Below, in pieces: positions 8,771-17,082 of a stretch of 64,000 nucleotides of DNA. How positions within the stretch are numbered: the stretch's first letter is position 1; each line of letters starts with the position of its first letter. Both the position numbers and the translations under genes were made by a program. Location of the stretch: the NCBI GenBank assembly GCA_946188165.1, contig CAMHTW010000011.1:19993-83992 (forward strand), in the 5' to 3' direction. The stretch comes from an uncultured Prevotella sp. (lineage in GTDB: Bacteria; Bacteroidota; Bacteroidia; Bacteroidales; Bacteroidaceae). Under the pieces are notes generated by a model. The model did not search any database. It saw only the letters and a list, made by a program, of their open reading frames with translations, and had not been told where the DNA came from.

Positions 8771-8924
8771 CATAGAGCAAGTATAGAGAGGACTTAGAAA
8801 AACCTTAGAGATACCTTTGAGATGCCCATGAGGAACCCCTGAGATACCCTTGAACTACCATAGAGTTGGTATAGACTTGGTATAGAGTTGGTATAGACAT
8901 GCTATGGAGTTACTTTGGGAGAAT
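8771..8924. repeat. Degenerate 11-bp tandem array, 14 units
   Basis: Fourteen consecutive 11-bp units can be laid out without any gap: for example CATAGAGCAAG, CTTAGAGATAC, CCCTGAGATAC, TATAGACTTGG, TATAGAGTTGG. Position 5 is G and position 6 is A in nearly all units. The period is not a multiple of three and the array is not open over its length on either strand, so it is non-coding. It lies in the 487-bp gene-free region 8634-9120, between the LRR terminator and a leftward promoter. No other feature explains it. Confidence 0.85.
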
Positions 8925-8980
8925 TAGCTTATAAAAATCTTTGTATGGCAATGATTGTTATAAGCCACTGTTTTATGATG

Positions 8981-9012
8981 CAAAGATACATCATATTTTT
9001 CTATTTTCCAAA
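8981..9012 (-). promoter_or_regulatory. Leftward Bacteroidetes promoter without an obvious gene
   Basis: On the minus strand TTTG (9009-9012), 20 bp, TATCTTTG (8981-8988): a full consensus promoter. Transcription would run leftward through the 11-bp array to the terminator at 8665-8693, about 300 nt, with no credible ORF. Confidence 0.6.
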
Positions 9013-9064
9013 TTTTTTGGCAATTATTCCTCACAGGGGCCCAGAACTGATGTCAACTAATTAA

Positions 9065-9096
9065 AGTGGGGGTGTGTTTTGTGACACACTCCCACT
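9065..9096 (-). terminator. Hairpin terminator of the OmpP1-like gene
   Basis: Twelve-base arms AGTGGGGGTGTG and CACACTCCCACT (one G-U pair) around an 8-nt loop, 24 bp beyond the stop codon of the leftward porin gene. Confidence 0.75.
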
Positions 9097-9120
9097 CTAT
9101 TATTTAGTCACTAAAGTAGT

Positions 9121-10464
9121 TTAGAATTTGAAGTCGACGCCCAAGCCGATGACATGGTTGGTACGCGAGTAGGTTTCAGAGCCGGCATAGCCCTCGCGAG
9201 TGGGCAGGCACGTCTTCTGATAGTCATCGTAGATGCTACAGAAATAGCCGGCATTCAGACGAATCTTATCGGTCAGCTTAACAGCGGCACCCAAGCCGAT
9301 GCTGTAGCTGTCGCAGGCAAACGACGTATTCTGCTCGTAATCGTCAGAAATACCGTAGTCAGTACGCTGCACGCCGCAGGAGAGTGTCCAGCGGTCGTTG
9401 ACATCACCCTCGATACCAGCCAAGAACTCATGTGTACCGTGGGTAAGTTGTTCCTGACGGTTGTTGGCCATCTTGGCATTCTTGTCGTCAAAAAAGTGAT
9501 ACTCCAGCGTGGCACGGACGTTCTTCTCGAACTCATAGCCAACGGCAACAGAGAGCAGGGCGGGCATGTCGTAACGGGTCTCGACACCATCCTGATAAGC
9601 AACGGTCTTGGCGGACAGTGATGTGGCGATAGCAGCCAGCGAAGCAGGATCGGTAGCAGCCAGATAAGCCTTCACATTTGGACCGAGGTCAGCGGTGAGC
9701 TCGTTGGTCTTATTGGGCACGCTAATCTTGGTACGGAACTCGTAGCGGGCAGCCACCGTCAGCGGCCCCTGATGGTAGTTGGCACTGATGATGGGGGTAT
9801 AGCCCCAGCCGCGCTGGTCAACATCAAGCTGTAGCTTGGCCAAGTCGCCAAAGGCCTTATGACCGTCGGCAATAACGTGGCCGCGATAGTAGCCGTCGTA
9901 GTAGTTGGCACGGGCACCAGCGGCAACCGACAGCCAGTCGGTAACCTTGTAAGTCAGGTTCAACTGTCCGCCATAGATATACTGCTTACCCTTCATCTCA
10001 GAACTGAGGTTGTAGTCCGTGGGGGCAATGCCCTTCTGGGCAAACATTCCTGCTAACACGACGTTGAACATGGGTACGCCTTCGTCGTACTTTACGAAAC
10101 CACCACTACCCACAATACCAATCATAGCTGATACAGCAAAACGGTTCTTACGATAGCTGGCAAACAGGGCAGGCACGATAGGAGCCGAGGCGACGCCCTC
10201 ATAGAGGTGGGAGCTTTTACCGTTGTTGTAGTCGATGTTACGCATCTGCCAAGGCTTCTGGAAGTTGATAGATAACTGGAAACCCTCGTGACCCCATGCC
10301 AAACCAGCAGGATTCGAGTAGGCTGCGTCAATGTCGAACGATGCACCGCGGGCCATCATACGGTCGAAAGCGATGTGATAGTTTGTGTTGGTCATCAAAC
10401 CACCTGCCTGTGAGGTGGTAAACACTGTGGCAACGAATGCCATCAAAAGAATAATTTTTCTCAT
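9121..10464 (-). CDS. OmpP1/FadL-family outer-membrane transport protein
   Basis: A 447-residue beta-barrel of the FadL/OmpP1/TodX type, which takes up long-chain fatty acids or other hydrophobic compounds across the outer membrane. The chosen start is MRKIILLMAF at 10464, giving a clean signal peptide that ends near TSQAGG. An ATG at 10497 lies inside the promoter -7 element (10495-10502) and cannot be used if that promoter is real. The N-terminal hatch has the family pattern (GGLMTNTNYHIAFDRMMARG, AAYSNPAGLAWG), and the strand pattern continues to the final VGLGVDFKF aromatic end. Transcribed alone. Specific ligand unknown. Confidence 0.88.
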   Translation of the reverse strand: MRKIILLMAFVATVFTTSQAGGLMTNTNYHIAFDRMMARGASFDIDAAYSNPAGLAWGHEGFQLSINFQKPWQMRNIDYNNGKSSHLYEGVASAPIVPALFASYRKNRFAVSAMIGIVGSGGFVKYDEGVPMFNVVLAGMFAQKGIAPTDYNLSSEMKGKQYIYGGQLNLTYKVTDWLSVAAGARANYYDGYYRGHVIADGHKAFGDLAKLQLDVDQRGWGYTPIISANYHQGPLTVAARYEFRTKISVPNKTNELTADLGPNVKAYLAATDPASLAAIATSLSAKTVAYQDGVETRYDMPALLSVAVGYEFEKNVRATLEYHFFDDKNAKMANNRQEQLTHGTHEFLAGIEGDVNDRWTLSCGVQRTDYGISDDYEQNTSFACDSYSIGLGAAVKLTDKIRLNAGYFCSIYDDYQKTCLPTREGYAGSETYSRTNHVIGLGVDFKF

Positions 10465-10494
10465 CAAGAAATAAATTGGTTGAAATTTCGGGTG

Positions 10495-10502
10495 CAAAGG
10501 TA
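10495..10502 (-). promoter_or_regulatory. Promoter -7 element for the OmpP1-like gene
   Basis: TACCTTTG on the minus strand, about 31 bp upstream of the chosen ATG. The expected -33 position falls within the GTGAAAA/GAGAAAA repeat. Confidence 0.6.
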
Positions 10503-10511
10503 CAAAAAAAA

Positions 10512-10539
10512 GTGAAAAGAGAAAAGTGAAAAGAGAAAA
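10512..10539. repeat. 7-bp tandem tract upstream of the OmpP1-like promoter
   Basis: Four heptamers alternating GTGAAAA and GAGAAAA. The GTGAAAA unit is the same as in the SusD signal peptide tract and in the dxr-rseP junction. Confidence 0.9.
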
Positions 10540-10639
10540 ATTTGCAGATAAAATAAAATTAATAGATTGATATACATTATTTATTATTAAATATGGAGAT
10601 TTTTTTGGAAAAAAGTGTGGCGATATGCCTTATTTTTTG

Positions 10640-10647
10640 TAATTTTG
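10640..10647 (+). promoter_or_regulatory. Promoter -7 element for the mre/rod operon
   Basis: TAATTTTG, 53 bp upstream of the IMP cyclohydrolase ATG; the -33 region shows only GTGTGG at the right distance. Confidence 0.5.
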
Positions 10648-10699
10648 CAAACTCAAAAGTGAATATATTATATAACGTTATATACAAAGGATATTTTTT

Positions 10700-11296
10700 A
10701 TGGCAGACAACAAAAAGATTAAGACAGCGCTGATTTCTGTGTTTCACAAGGACGGCCTTGAGGAGTTGCTGAAGAAGCTGAATGACGAGGGCGTGAAGTT
10801 CTTGTCAACAGGCGGTACACAGTCGTTTATCGAGTCACTGGGCTACGAGTGCGAGAAGGTGGAGAACGTGACGACATACCCATCAATCCTGGGTGGTCGT
10901 GTGAAGACCTTACACCCGAAAGTATTCGGTGGTATCCTGGGACGTCGCGAGTTGGAGGGTGACCGTCAGCAGATGGCCCAGTATGAGATTCCTGAGATTG
11001 ACCTGGTCATCGTTGACCTCTATCCTTTCGAACAGACTGTTGCCAGCGGTGCCTCAGAGGAGGATATCATCGAAAAGATTGACATCGGTGGCATCTCGCT
11101 GATTCGTGCAGCCGCCAAGAACTTCAACGATGTGGTCATCGTACCCTCAAAAGCCGAATATGCTGTACTGCTTGACATCCTGAACAAGCAGGGTGCAGAG
11201 ACCACCAAGGCGCAGCGCCGTATGCTGGCTACCCGTGCTTTCGGGGTTAGCTCACACTATGATACCGCCATCAACGCATGGTTTGAGAAAGATTAA
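10700..11296 (+). CDS. purH: IMP cyclohydrolase domain protein (stand-alone PurH N-terminal domain)
   Basis: A 198-residue protein covering exactly the MGS-like IMP cyclohydrolase domain of PurH (ring closure of FAICAR to IMP, last step of purine synthesis). Family motifs are present: LISVFHKDGLEELLKKL, LSTGGT, GGRVKTLHPKVFGGILGRR, DLVIVDLYPFEQT, IDIGGISLIRAAAKN. Bifunctional PurH has about 500 residues; here the stop falls at the domain boundary and mreB starts 29 bp later, so the AICAR transformylase domain is absent, not shifted out of frame. It must be encoded elsewhere or be supplied by another enzyme. First gene of the cell-elongation operon. The stop TAA is embedded in a 7-bp tract. 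Confidence 0.85.
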   Translation: MADNKKIKTALISVFHKDGLEELLKKLNDEGVKFLSTGGTQSFIESLGYECEKVENVTTYPSILGGRVKTLHPKVFGGILGRRELEGDRQQMAQYEIPEIDLVIVDLYPFEQTVASGASEEDIIEKIDIGGISLIRAAAKNFNDVVIVPSKAEYAVLLDILNKQGAETTKAQRRMLATRAFGVSSHYDTAINAWFEKD

Positions 11297-11320
11297 ACAT
11301 TAAAAATTAAACATTAAATT
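11293..11320. repeat. 7-bp tract between purH-like stop and mreB start
   Basis: TTAAACA, TTAAAAA, TTAAACA, TTAAATT. The first unit contains the TAA stop (11294-11296); mreB starts 6 bp after the tract. Confidence 0.85.
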
Positions 11321-11325
11321 TCAGA

Positions 11326-12348
11326 ATGGGATTTTTTAGTTTTGTCCAGGAGATAGCCATGGATCTTGGTACGGCCAATACCATCATTATCAGTGATGAT
11401 AAGATTGTAGTGGACGAGCCTTCAGTAGTAGCCCTTGACCGCCATACCGACAAGATGATAGCCGTAGGCGAGAAGGCTAAGATGATGTATGAAAAGACAC
11501 ACGACAACATTCGTACTGTACGTCCGCTGCGCGATGGTGTGATTGCCGACTTCTCGGCATGTGAGCAGATGATGCGCGGACTGATTAAGATGGTACATAC
11601 GGGTAGCCGCCTATTCTCACCCTCGCTGCGTATGGTAATTGGTGTACCTTCAGGTTCTACCGAGGTTGAGTTGCGTGCTGTACGTGACTCTGCCGAGCAT
11701 GCCGACGGTCGTGACGTCTATCTGATTTTCGAGCCTATGGCTGCTGCCATCGGTATCGGTATCGACGTAGAAGCGCCAGAAGGCAATATGATTGTCGACA
11801 TCGGTGGTGGTTCTACCGAGATTGCCGTCATTTCGCTGGGTGGTATCGTGTCGAACAACTCGATTCGTACTGCCGGTGACGATCTGACTTTCGATATTCA
11901 GGAATATATGTCACGCCAGCACAACGTGAAAGTGTCGGAACGTATGGCAGAGCGCATCAAGATTGCCGTAGGTTCAGCATTGACCGATCTGGGTGACGAT
12001 GCCCCTGAGGACTATATCGTACACGGTCCTAACCGTATTACGGCTCTGCCTATGGAGGTGCCCGTATGCTATCAGGAGATTGCACACTGTATTGACAAGA
12101 CCATCGTCAAGATTGAGAATGCCGTACTCTCTGCATTGGAGAATACGCCGCCCGAACTGTATGCCGATATCGTAAAGAATGGTATTTGGCTGGCTGGTGG
12201 CGGTGCATTGCTGCGTGGACTGGACCGTCGTCTGGAAGAGAAAATCAATATCCCCTTCCATATTGCCGACGACCCCTTGCATTCAGTAGCCAAGGGTGCC
12301 GGTATCGCCCTGAAGAATGTTGACCGCTTCTCATTCCTGATGAGATAA
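11326..12348 (+). CDS. mreB: Rod-shape-determining actin homologue MreB
   Basis: A 340-residue cytoplasmic ATPase that forms membrane-bound filaments guiding lateral cell-wall synthesis. Actin-fold motifs are visible: phosphate-1 DLGTAN (13-18), EPSVVAL (31-37), phosphate-2 DIGGGST (158-164) and the adenosine loop LAGGGALLRGLD (about 290-301). The short hydrophobic or amphipathic N-terminus MGFFSFVQEI fits membrane attachment. Length is normal. It is followed by mreC, mreD, mrdA and rodA on the same strand, the classical elongasome order. Confidence 0.98.
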   Translation: MGFFSFVQEIAMDLGTANTIIISDDKIVVDEPSVVALDRHTDKMIAVGEKAKMMYEKTHDNIRTVRPLRDGVIADFSACEQMMRGLIKMVHTGSRLFSPSLRMVIGVPSGSTEVELRAVRDSAEHADGRDVYLIFEPMAAAIGIGIDVEAPEGNMIVDIGGGSTEIAVISLGGIVSNNSIRTAGDDLTFDIQEYMSRQHNVKVSERMAERIKIAVGSALTDLGDDAPEDYIVHGPNRITALPMEVPVCYQEIAHCIDKTIVKIENAVLSALENTPPELYADIVKNGIWLAGGGALLRGLDRRLEEKINIPFHIADDPLHSVAKGAGIALKNVDRFSFLMR

Positions 12349-12361
12349 AAGTTCACAGCTT

Positions 12362-12403
12362 TTGGCTATTGGCTAATAGCTAAAATAAAAGCTAAATGCT
12401 AAA
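12362..12403. repeat. Degenerate 7-bp tract between mreB and mreC
   Basis: Six heptamers: TTGGCTA x2, ATAGCTA, AAATAAA, AGCTAAA, TGCTAAA, ending 2 bp before the mreC ATG. Related to the TTAGCTN units at 17546 and 20365. Confidence 0.75.
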
Positions 12404-12405
12404 GA

Positions 12406-13275
12406 ATGAAGAATCTCTTAGAGTTTCTGCATAAATATCACCACTGGTTCCTGTTCGTGCTTTTCGAAACACTGAGCATGGTATTGTTGTTCCAGTTTAA
12501 CAACTATCAGGGCTCGGTGTGGTTCTCGACGGCCAACGCTGTCGCAGGACGTGTGTACGAATGGGATGCAGCGGTAGAGTCATTCTTTACGCAGGCTGAA
12601 AATAACGAGATGCTTACCAAGCGTAATTTCTATCTGGAGCGCCAATTGACACAATTGCGCCGACTGTACTTGGAAGCTACGCAAGAGACCAACCCTAAGG
12701 AGTTACAGGAATTAGAGAAAATTAGCCAGTACAAACTGATACCTGCCAAGGTGGTAACCAGTGAATTGCATAAGAAGAACAATTTGATGACCATCAACAG
12801 CGGTAGTGCCGAGGGCGTGGAGCCTGGCATGGGCGTAGCCTGCGGACAAGGCGTAGTGGGTGTCACGTTTATATGTAGCGACCACTATTCGGTAGTGATT
12901 CCTGTGCTGAACGCCACATCGTCGCGTATCAGTTGTACCATCCGCAATCGTGGCTACTTTGGCGTGTTGCGCTGGTATGGCGAAGAGTCTGGCTATGCCT
13001 ATGTCGAAGATATTCCCCGTCATGCGCGCTTCAAGCGTGGCGAGTGGGTGGAGACCAATGGCTACAGCAGCATATTCCCTGCCGGTGTGTTAGTGGGACA
13101 GATTGTCGAGGTGTATAACGCACGCGACGGATTGTCGTATAAGCTGAAGGTTCGCCTGTCCACCGATTTCGGTACGCTGCGCGACGTGGTAGTCATCAGC
13201 GACAAGTCTATAGCCGAGCGCATGCGACTGATGCAGGCTGCAAGAGATTCGCTGAAGTTGAACGTTCATGAGTAA
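12406..13275 (+). CDS. mreC: Rod-shape-determining protein MreC
   Basis: A 289-residue bitopic inner-membrane protein that links MreB to PBP2 in the periplasm. One membrane segment lies near residues 14-30 (WFLFVLFETLSMVLLFQF), followed by a coiled-coil stretch (about 60-105) and the two-domain beta-barrel core with the family pattern SGSAEGVEPGMGVACGQGVVG and the FPAGVLVGQI motif. Bacteroidetes MreC proteins are of this length. 9 bp separate it from mreD. Confidence 0.95.
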   Translation: MKNLLEFLHKYHHWFLFVLFETLSMVLLFQFNNYQGSVWFSTANAVAGRVYEWDAAVESFFTQAENNEMLTKRNFYLERQLTQLRRLYLEATQETNPKELQELEKISQYKLIPAKVVTSELHKKNNLMTINSGSAEGVEPGMGVACGQGVVGVTFICSDHYSVVIPVLNATSSRISCTIRNRGYFGVLRWYGEESGYAYVEDIPRHARFKRGEWVETNGYSSIFPAGVLVGQIVEVYNARDGLSYKLKVRLSTDFGTLRDVVVISDKSIAERMRLMQAARDSLKLNVHE

Positions 13276-13284
13276 TTAGGAGAG

Positions 13285-13788
13285 ATGTCAATAGATTTTC
13301 TGAAACGAGTTGGATTGTTTGTTGCCTTCGTACTGGCACAGGCGTTGGTTTTGGGACGTATCCATCTGTTCCATTGCGCTACACCGTTGCTGTATGTCTA
13401 CTTCATCACGCTGTTTCCGCGTAACTATCCCAAGTGGGGTGTGCTGACGTGGGCCTTCGTGATGGGACTGACTATTGACATCTTCACGAATACACCAGGA
13501 TTGGCGGCAGCATCGCTGACGGCAGTAGCTGCCATACAACCTTATTTTTATGCACTCTTCATACCCCGCGATGCAGCAGAGACCCTAGAGCCGTCGCTCA
13601 TCAATCTGGGACCAACCAAGTACAGCTATTATGTTGTGACACTGGTAACCATCTATTGTCTCTTGTTCTTCACACTCGAAATGTTCAACTTCGATAATCT
13701 GCTGGAGTGGACGATGAGTGTGGGGGGCAGCATATTGATAACGCTGGCATTGATTTTTACTTTCGAGATTGCGAAACGTAGGGTATGA
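13285..13788 (+). CDS. mreD: Rod-shape-determining protein MreD
   Basis: A 167-residue polytopic membrane protein with about five hydrophobic segments (for example VGLFVAFVLAQALVLG and ISLILITLALIF-like ends), the size and topology of MreD, including the early HLF and TPLLYVY motif seen in Bacteroidetes homologues. It scaffolds MreC and the elongation synthases. Its stop overlaps the mrdA start by 4 bp (ATGA), indicating translational coupling. Confidence 0.92.
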   Translation: MSIDFLKRVGLFVAFVLAQALVLGRIHLFHCATPLLYVYFITLFPRNYPKWGVLTWAFVMGLTIDIFTNTPGLAAASLTAVAAIQPYFYALFIPRDAAETLEPSLINLGPTKYSYYVVTLVTIYCLLFFTLEMFNFDNLLEWTMSVGGSILITLALIFTFEIAKRRV

Positions 13789-15641
13789 GGGACTATAATC
13801 TGGGCAAGCGAAGTATTGTGATTGCTGGGGTGGCCATATTGATTGTGGTCGTCTACATCCTTCGTTTGTTCCAGTTGCAGATTACGAGTGACGACTACAA
13901 AAAAAGCGCAGACTCGAATGCCTTCCTGAAAAAGATAGAATACCCTGCACGTGGCGGTATCTACGACCGCAATGGCAAGCTGTTGGTATATAACCAACCT
14001 GCCTATGACATTATGGTGGTCATGAACGAAGCCAAGGACCATCTGGATACAGCGGACTTCTGTAATGTGATGAACATTACACGCGAAGAGTTCGACCGCC
14101 GTATGGCGACTATCAAGGACCGCAACAAGAATCCCGGCTACTCACGATTTACGCAGCAGGTGTTTATGAGCCAGCTCAGCGACAAGGACTTCTCTGTGTT
14201 TCAGGAGAAGATGTTCCGCTTTCCCGGCTTTTATATCCAGCGCCGAAGCATCCGCCAGTATGAATTCCCATTTGCCGCCCATGTGCTGGGCGACGTGGCT
14301 GAGGTGTCGCCTGCCGATATTGAGGAGGACGACTACTACCAGCCAGGCGATTATATCGGCAAGTTGGGTGTAGAGCGTAGCTACGAGAAACAGCTGCGCG
14401 GCGAGAAGGGTATGCAGATCCTGTTGCGTGATGCCCACGGACGTGTGCAGGGCCGTTATATGAACGGAAAATTCGACAAGCGTCCGACGGCTGGTAAGAA
14501 CCTGACGTTAGGACTCGATGCCGACCTGCAGACATTGGGCGAACGACTGATGGAGGGCAAGATTGGCAGTATTGTAGCCATCGAACCTACAACGGGCGAA
14601 ATACTGTGTATGGTCAGCTCTCCCAGCTACGACCCTCGTCTGATGGTGGGTCGCCAGCGTTCCAAGAACCACCACATGCTGAGTCAGAACGTATGGAAAC
14701 CCCTGCTGAACCGTAGTATTATGGGCCAGTATCCGCCAGGCTCAACGTTTAAGACCACACAGGGTCTGACGTTTATGACCGAGGGTATCCTCCACCCAAC
14801 TCAGACATCTTATCCTTGTGGTCATGGCTTTAACTTCAAAGGTCTGCATGTGGGCTGTCACGGACATGCCTCACCGCTGTCGTTGGTGCCTGCATTGAGT
14901 ACATCGTGTAATGGTTATTTCTGCTGGGGTCTCTACCACATGATTAACACCAACATCTCAAAATACGGCTCTGTGCAGAATGCCATGAACAAGTGGCGCG
15001 ACTATATGGTGTCGATGGGTTTTGGCTACCGTCTGGGTGTTGACCTGCCAGGTGAGAAGCGTGGTCTGATACCCAATGCCGCCTTCTACGACAAGGCTTA
15101 TAAGGGATCGTGGAACGGTCTGACCGTCATTTCTATCGCTATCGGACAGGGTGAGGTCAATGCCACGCCGTTGCAGATTGCCAACTTAGGTGCCACGATA
15201 GCTAACCGAGGTTGGTTTATCACACCGCATGTCGTCAAGAAGGTGCAGGGCGAGGAACTGGACACGCTCTATACAAAGAAACGTCATACCATGGCATCGC
15301 GCGAGTCATACGACTACGTGGTGCAGGGGATGCGTGCATCGGCTACAGGTGGTACGTGTCATGCGCTCGCTAAATACGATTTCAAGGCATGCGGCAAGAC
15401 GGGTACGGCACAGAACCGCGGTCACGACCACTCGGTATTTATGGGTTTTGCACCGATGGACAATCCGAAGATAGCCGTTGCCGTGTATGTGGAGAATGGC
15501 GGATGGGGTGCCACGTATGGAGTGCCCATCGGTGGATTGATTATGGAACAATATCTTCATGGAAAGCTCTCGGAAGCCTCTAAACATCAGGCTGCAGAGT
15601 TGCAAAGCAGACATATAGCGTATGGTACAACCAGCAGATAG
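13785..15641 (+). CDS. mrdA: Penicillin-binding protein 2 (elongation transpeptidase)
   Basis: A 618-residue class B penicillin-binding protein that cross-links peptidoglycan during rod elongation together with RodA. A membrane anchor lies at about 11-31, the dimerisation/pedestal domain follows (YPARGGIYDRNGKLL; QYEFPFAAHVLGDV), then the transpeptidase domain with the active-site triads S320-T-F-K323, S374-C-N376 and K538-T-G540. All catalytic residues are present. It starts with a 4-bp overlap with mreD and ends inside the rodA reading frame (20-bp overlap). The target of mecillinam-like beta-lactams in other species. Confidence 0.97.
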   Translation: MRDYNLGKRSIVIAGVAILIVVVYILRLFQLQITSDDYKKSADSNAFLKKIEYPARGGIYDRNGKLLVYNQPAYDIMVVMNEAKDHLDTADFCNVMNITREEFDRRMATIKDRNKNPGYSRFTQQVFMSQLSDKDFSVFQEKMFRFPGFYIQRRSIRQYEFPFAAHVLGDVAEVSPADIEEDDYYQPGDYIGKLGVERSYEKQLRGEKGMQILLRDAHGRVQGRYMNGKFDKRPTAGKNLTLGLDADLQTLGERLMEGKIGSIVAIEPTTGEILCMVSSPSYDPRLMVGRQRSKNHHMLSQNVWKPLLNRSIMGQYPPGSTFKTTQGLTFMTEGILHPTQTSYPCGHGFNFKGLHVGCHGHASPLSLVPALSTSCNGYFCWGLYHMINTNISKYGSVQNAMNKWRDYMVSMGFGYRLGVDLPGEKRGLIPNAAFYDKAYKGSWNGLTVISIAIGQGEVNATPLQIANLGATIANRGWFITPHVVKKVQGEELDTLYTKKRHTMASRESYDYVVQGMRASATGGTCHALAKYDFKACGKTGTAQNRGHDHSVFMGFAPMDNPKIAVAVYVENGGWGATYGVPIGGLIMEQYLHGKLSEASKHQAAELQSRHIAYGTTSR

Positions 15642-17082
15642 ACGACAGGCAAGTGTATTGCGTAACATCGACTGGTGGACGATTCTGATTTATATCGCCC
15701 TCCTCTCGTTCGGTTGGATCAGTGTCTGTGGAGCCAGCTATTCGTATGGCGAGACTGATATCTTCAGCCTTGACACACGTTCTGGTATGCAGATTATCTG
15801 GATTGCCACCAGTCTTGTACTGGGCTTCGTCATTGTAATGCTTGATGACCGTTTCTACGACACATTCTCCTTCGTCATCTATGGCTTGCTATTGATATTG
15901 CTCTTTGCCACTATTTTCAACCCTCACTCCATCAAGGGGTCGCGATCGTGGCTTGTGTTGGGGCCTCTGCGCTTGCAACCCGCTGAGTTTGCCAAGTTTG
16001 CTACGGCTCTGGCACTGTCGAAGTTGATGTCAACCTACGGCTATAACATCAACCAGTGGAAACACTTTGTTGCCACGATGGCTATTATCCTGCTGCCCAT
16101 GTTGTTTATCGTGCTACAACGCGAGACTGGTTCGGCATTGGTCTATCTGGCTTTCTTCCTGATGTTCTATCGCGAGGGTATGCCGGGCAGCATCTTGTTT
16201 ACGGGCGTGGCTATGGTAGTCTACTTTGTAGTGGGTATCCGCTTTGCCGAGGTTTATATGGGCAATACGCCCACTTCAGTAGGTAAGTTTGTGGTCTTGC
16301 TATTGGTGCAACTGTTCTCCATTGGTATGGTGTGGGTGTATTGCAACAAACGGAAGGCCATACAATTACTGTTCTATTGTGTGGTGGTCACGTTATTATC
16401 GTTGTTCCTGCTCTTGATTCCCATTGACATTGTCTATGTGCAACTGGGCATGACAGTCGTACTGGTAGGCTATCTTTTGTGGGAGGGGTTGAGTTCGCGC
16501 CTGCGTCCCTATTACTTTATTGCCCTGTTTGCCTTAGGCTCTGTGGCTTTCTTCTATGGTGCCGACTTCATCATGCAGAATGTGATGGAACCCCACCAGC
16601 GTTCACGTATCAATGTACTATTGGGGTTGGATGAGGACTTGCGTGGTGCAGGCTATAATGTGCACCAGAGCGAGATAGCTATTGGCTCTGGTGGCTTGCA
16701 GGGCAAAGGTTTCCTGAACGGCACACAAACTAAACTAAAATTCGTACCTGAACAGGATACCGACTTCATTTTCTGTACTGTTGGTGAAGAAGAAGGCTTT
16801 GTAGGTTCGGCAGGTGTATTGCTGTTGTTCTTAGCCTTGATTTTGCGCCTCATCTATCTGTCAGAACGACAACCCTATCGCTTTGCACGTGTCTACGGCT
16901 ATTGTGTGCTCAGCATCTTTCTATTCCACGTATTCATCAATGTGGGCATGGTGCTGGGCTTGACCCCTGTCATCGGTATCCCGCTGCCATTCTTCAGCTA
17001 TGGCGGTTCATCGTTGTGGGGCTTTACTTTCCTTCTGTTTATCTTCCTTCGTCTGGATGCCAGTCGTAACCAGACGCGATAG
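15622..17082 (+). CDS. rodA: SEDS peptidoglycan glycosyltransferase RodA
   Basis: A 486-residue polytopic membrane protein polymerising lipid II for side-wall growth, partner of PBP2. SEDS motifs are clear: SIKGSRSWLVLGPLRLQPAE early loop, RETGSALVYLAFF, and the C-terminal block FVPEQDTDFIFCTVGEEEGF and PLPFFSYGGSS. It is longer than proteobacterial RodA (about 370) because of extra hydrophobic loops around residues 220-330, common in Bacteroidetes. Last gene of the operon; its 3' end overlaps the convergent gldH by 75 bp, so no terminator lies between them. Confidence 0.96.
   Translation: MVQPADRRQASVLRNIDWWTILIYIALLSFGWISVCGASYSYGETDIFSLDTRSGMQIIWIATSLVLGFVIVMLDDRFYDTFSFVIYGLLLILLFATIFNPHSIKGSRSWLVLGPLRLQPAEFAKFATALALSKLMSTYGYNINQWKHFVATMAIILLPMLFIVLQRETGSALVYLAFFLMFYREGMPGSILFTGVAMVVYFVVGIRFAEVYMGNTPTSVGKFVVLLLVQLFSIGMVWVYCNKRKAIQLLFYCVVVTLLSLFLLLIPIDIVYVQLGMTVVLVGYLLWEGLSSRLRPYYFIALFALGSVAFFYGADFIMQNVMEPHQRSRINVLLGLDEDLRGAGYNVHQSEIAIGSGGLQGKGFLNGTQTKLKFVPEQDTDFIFCTVGEEEGFVGSAGVLLLFLALILRLIYLSERQPYRFARVYGYCVLSIFLFHVFINVGMVLGLTPVIGIPLPFFSYGGSSLWGFTFLLFIFLRLDASRNQTR

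Larger units (their letters stand above)
8665..8976 (-). ncRNA. Possible repeat-bearing non-coding RNA
   Basis: Inferred only from layout: a consensus promoter (8981-9012), the 11-bp array read as UCUAUAC/UCUCA-like units, and a hairpin with a U-rich tail at the left end. A 31-codon ORF exists inside but has repeat-derived composition. No known RNA family is recognised. Confidence 0.35.

Noticed and set aside
8892..8902. Small peptide gene of about 31 codons on the minus strand across the 11-bp array
   Set aside because: Its codons merely follow the 11-bp repeat, it covers only part of the array, and its composition matches no protein.
10465..10497. Upstream start of the OmpP1-like protein
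   Set aside because: The ATG lies within the promoter -7 element and would precede the signal peptide with a hydrophilic stretch.
11280..11330. Frameshift or truncated C-terminal domain of purH
   Set aside because: Only 29 bp separate the stop from mreB and no frame there encodes AICAR transformylase sequence.
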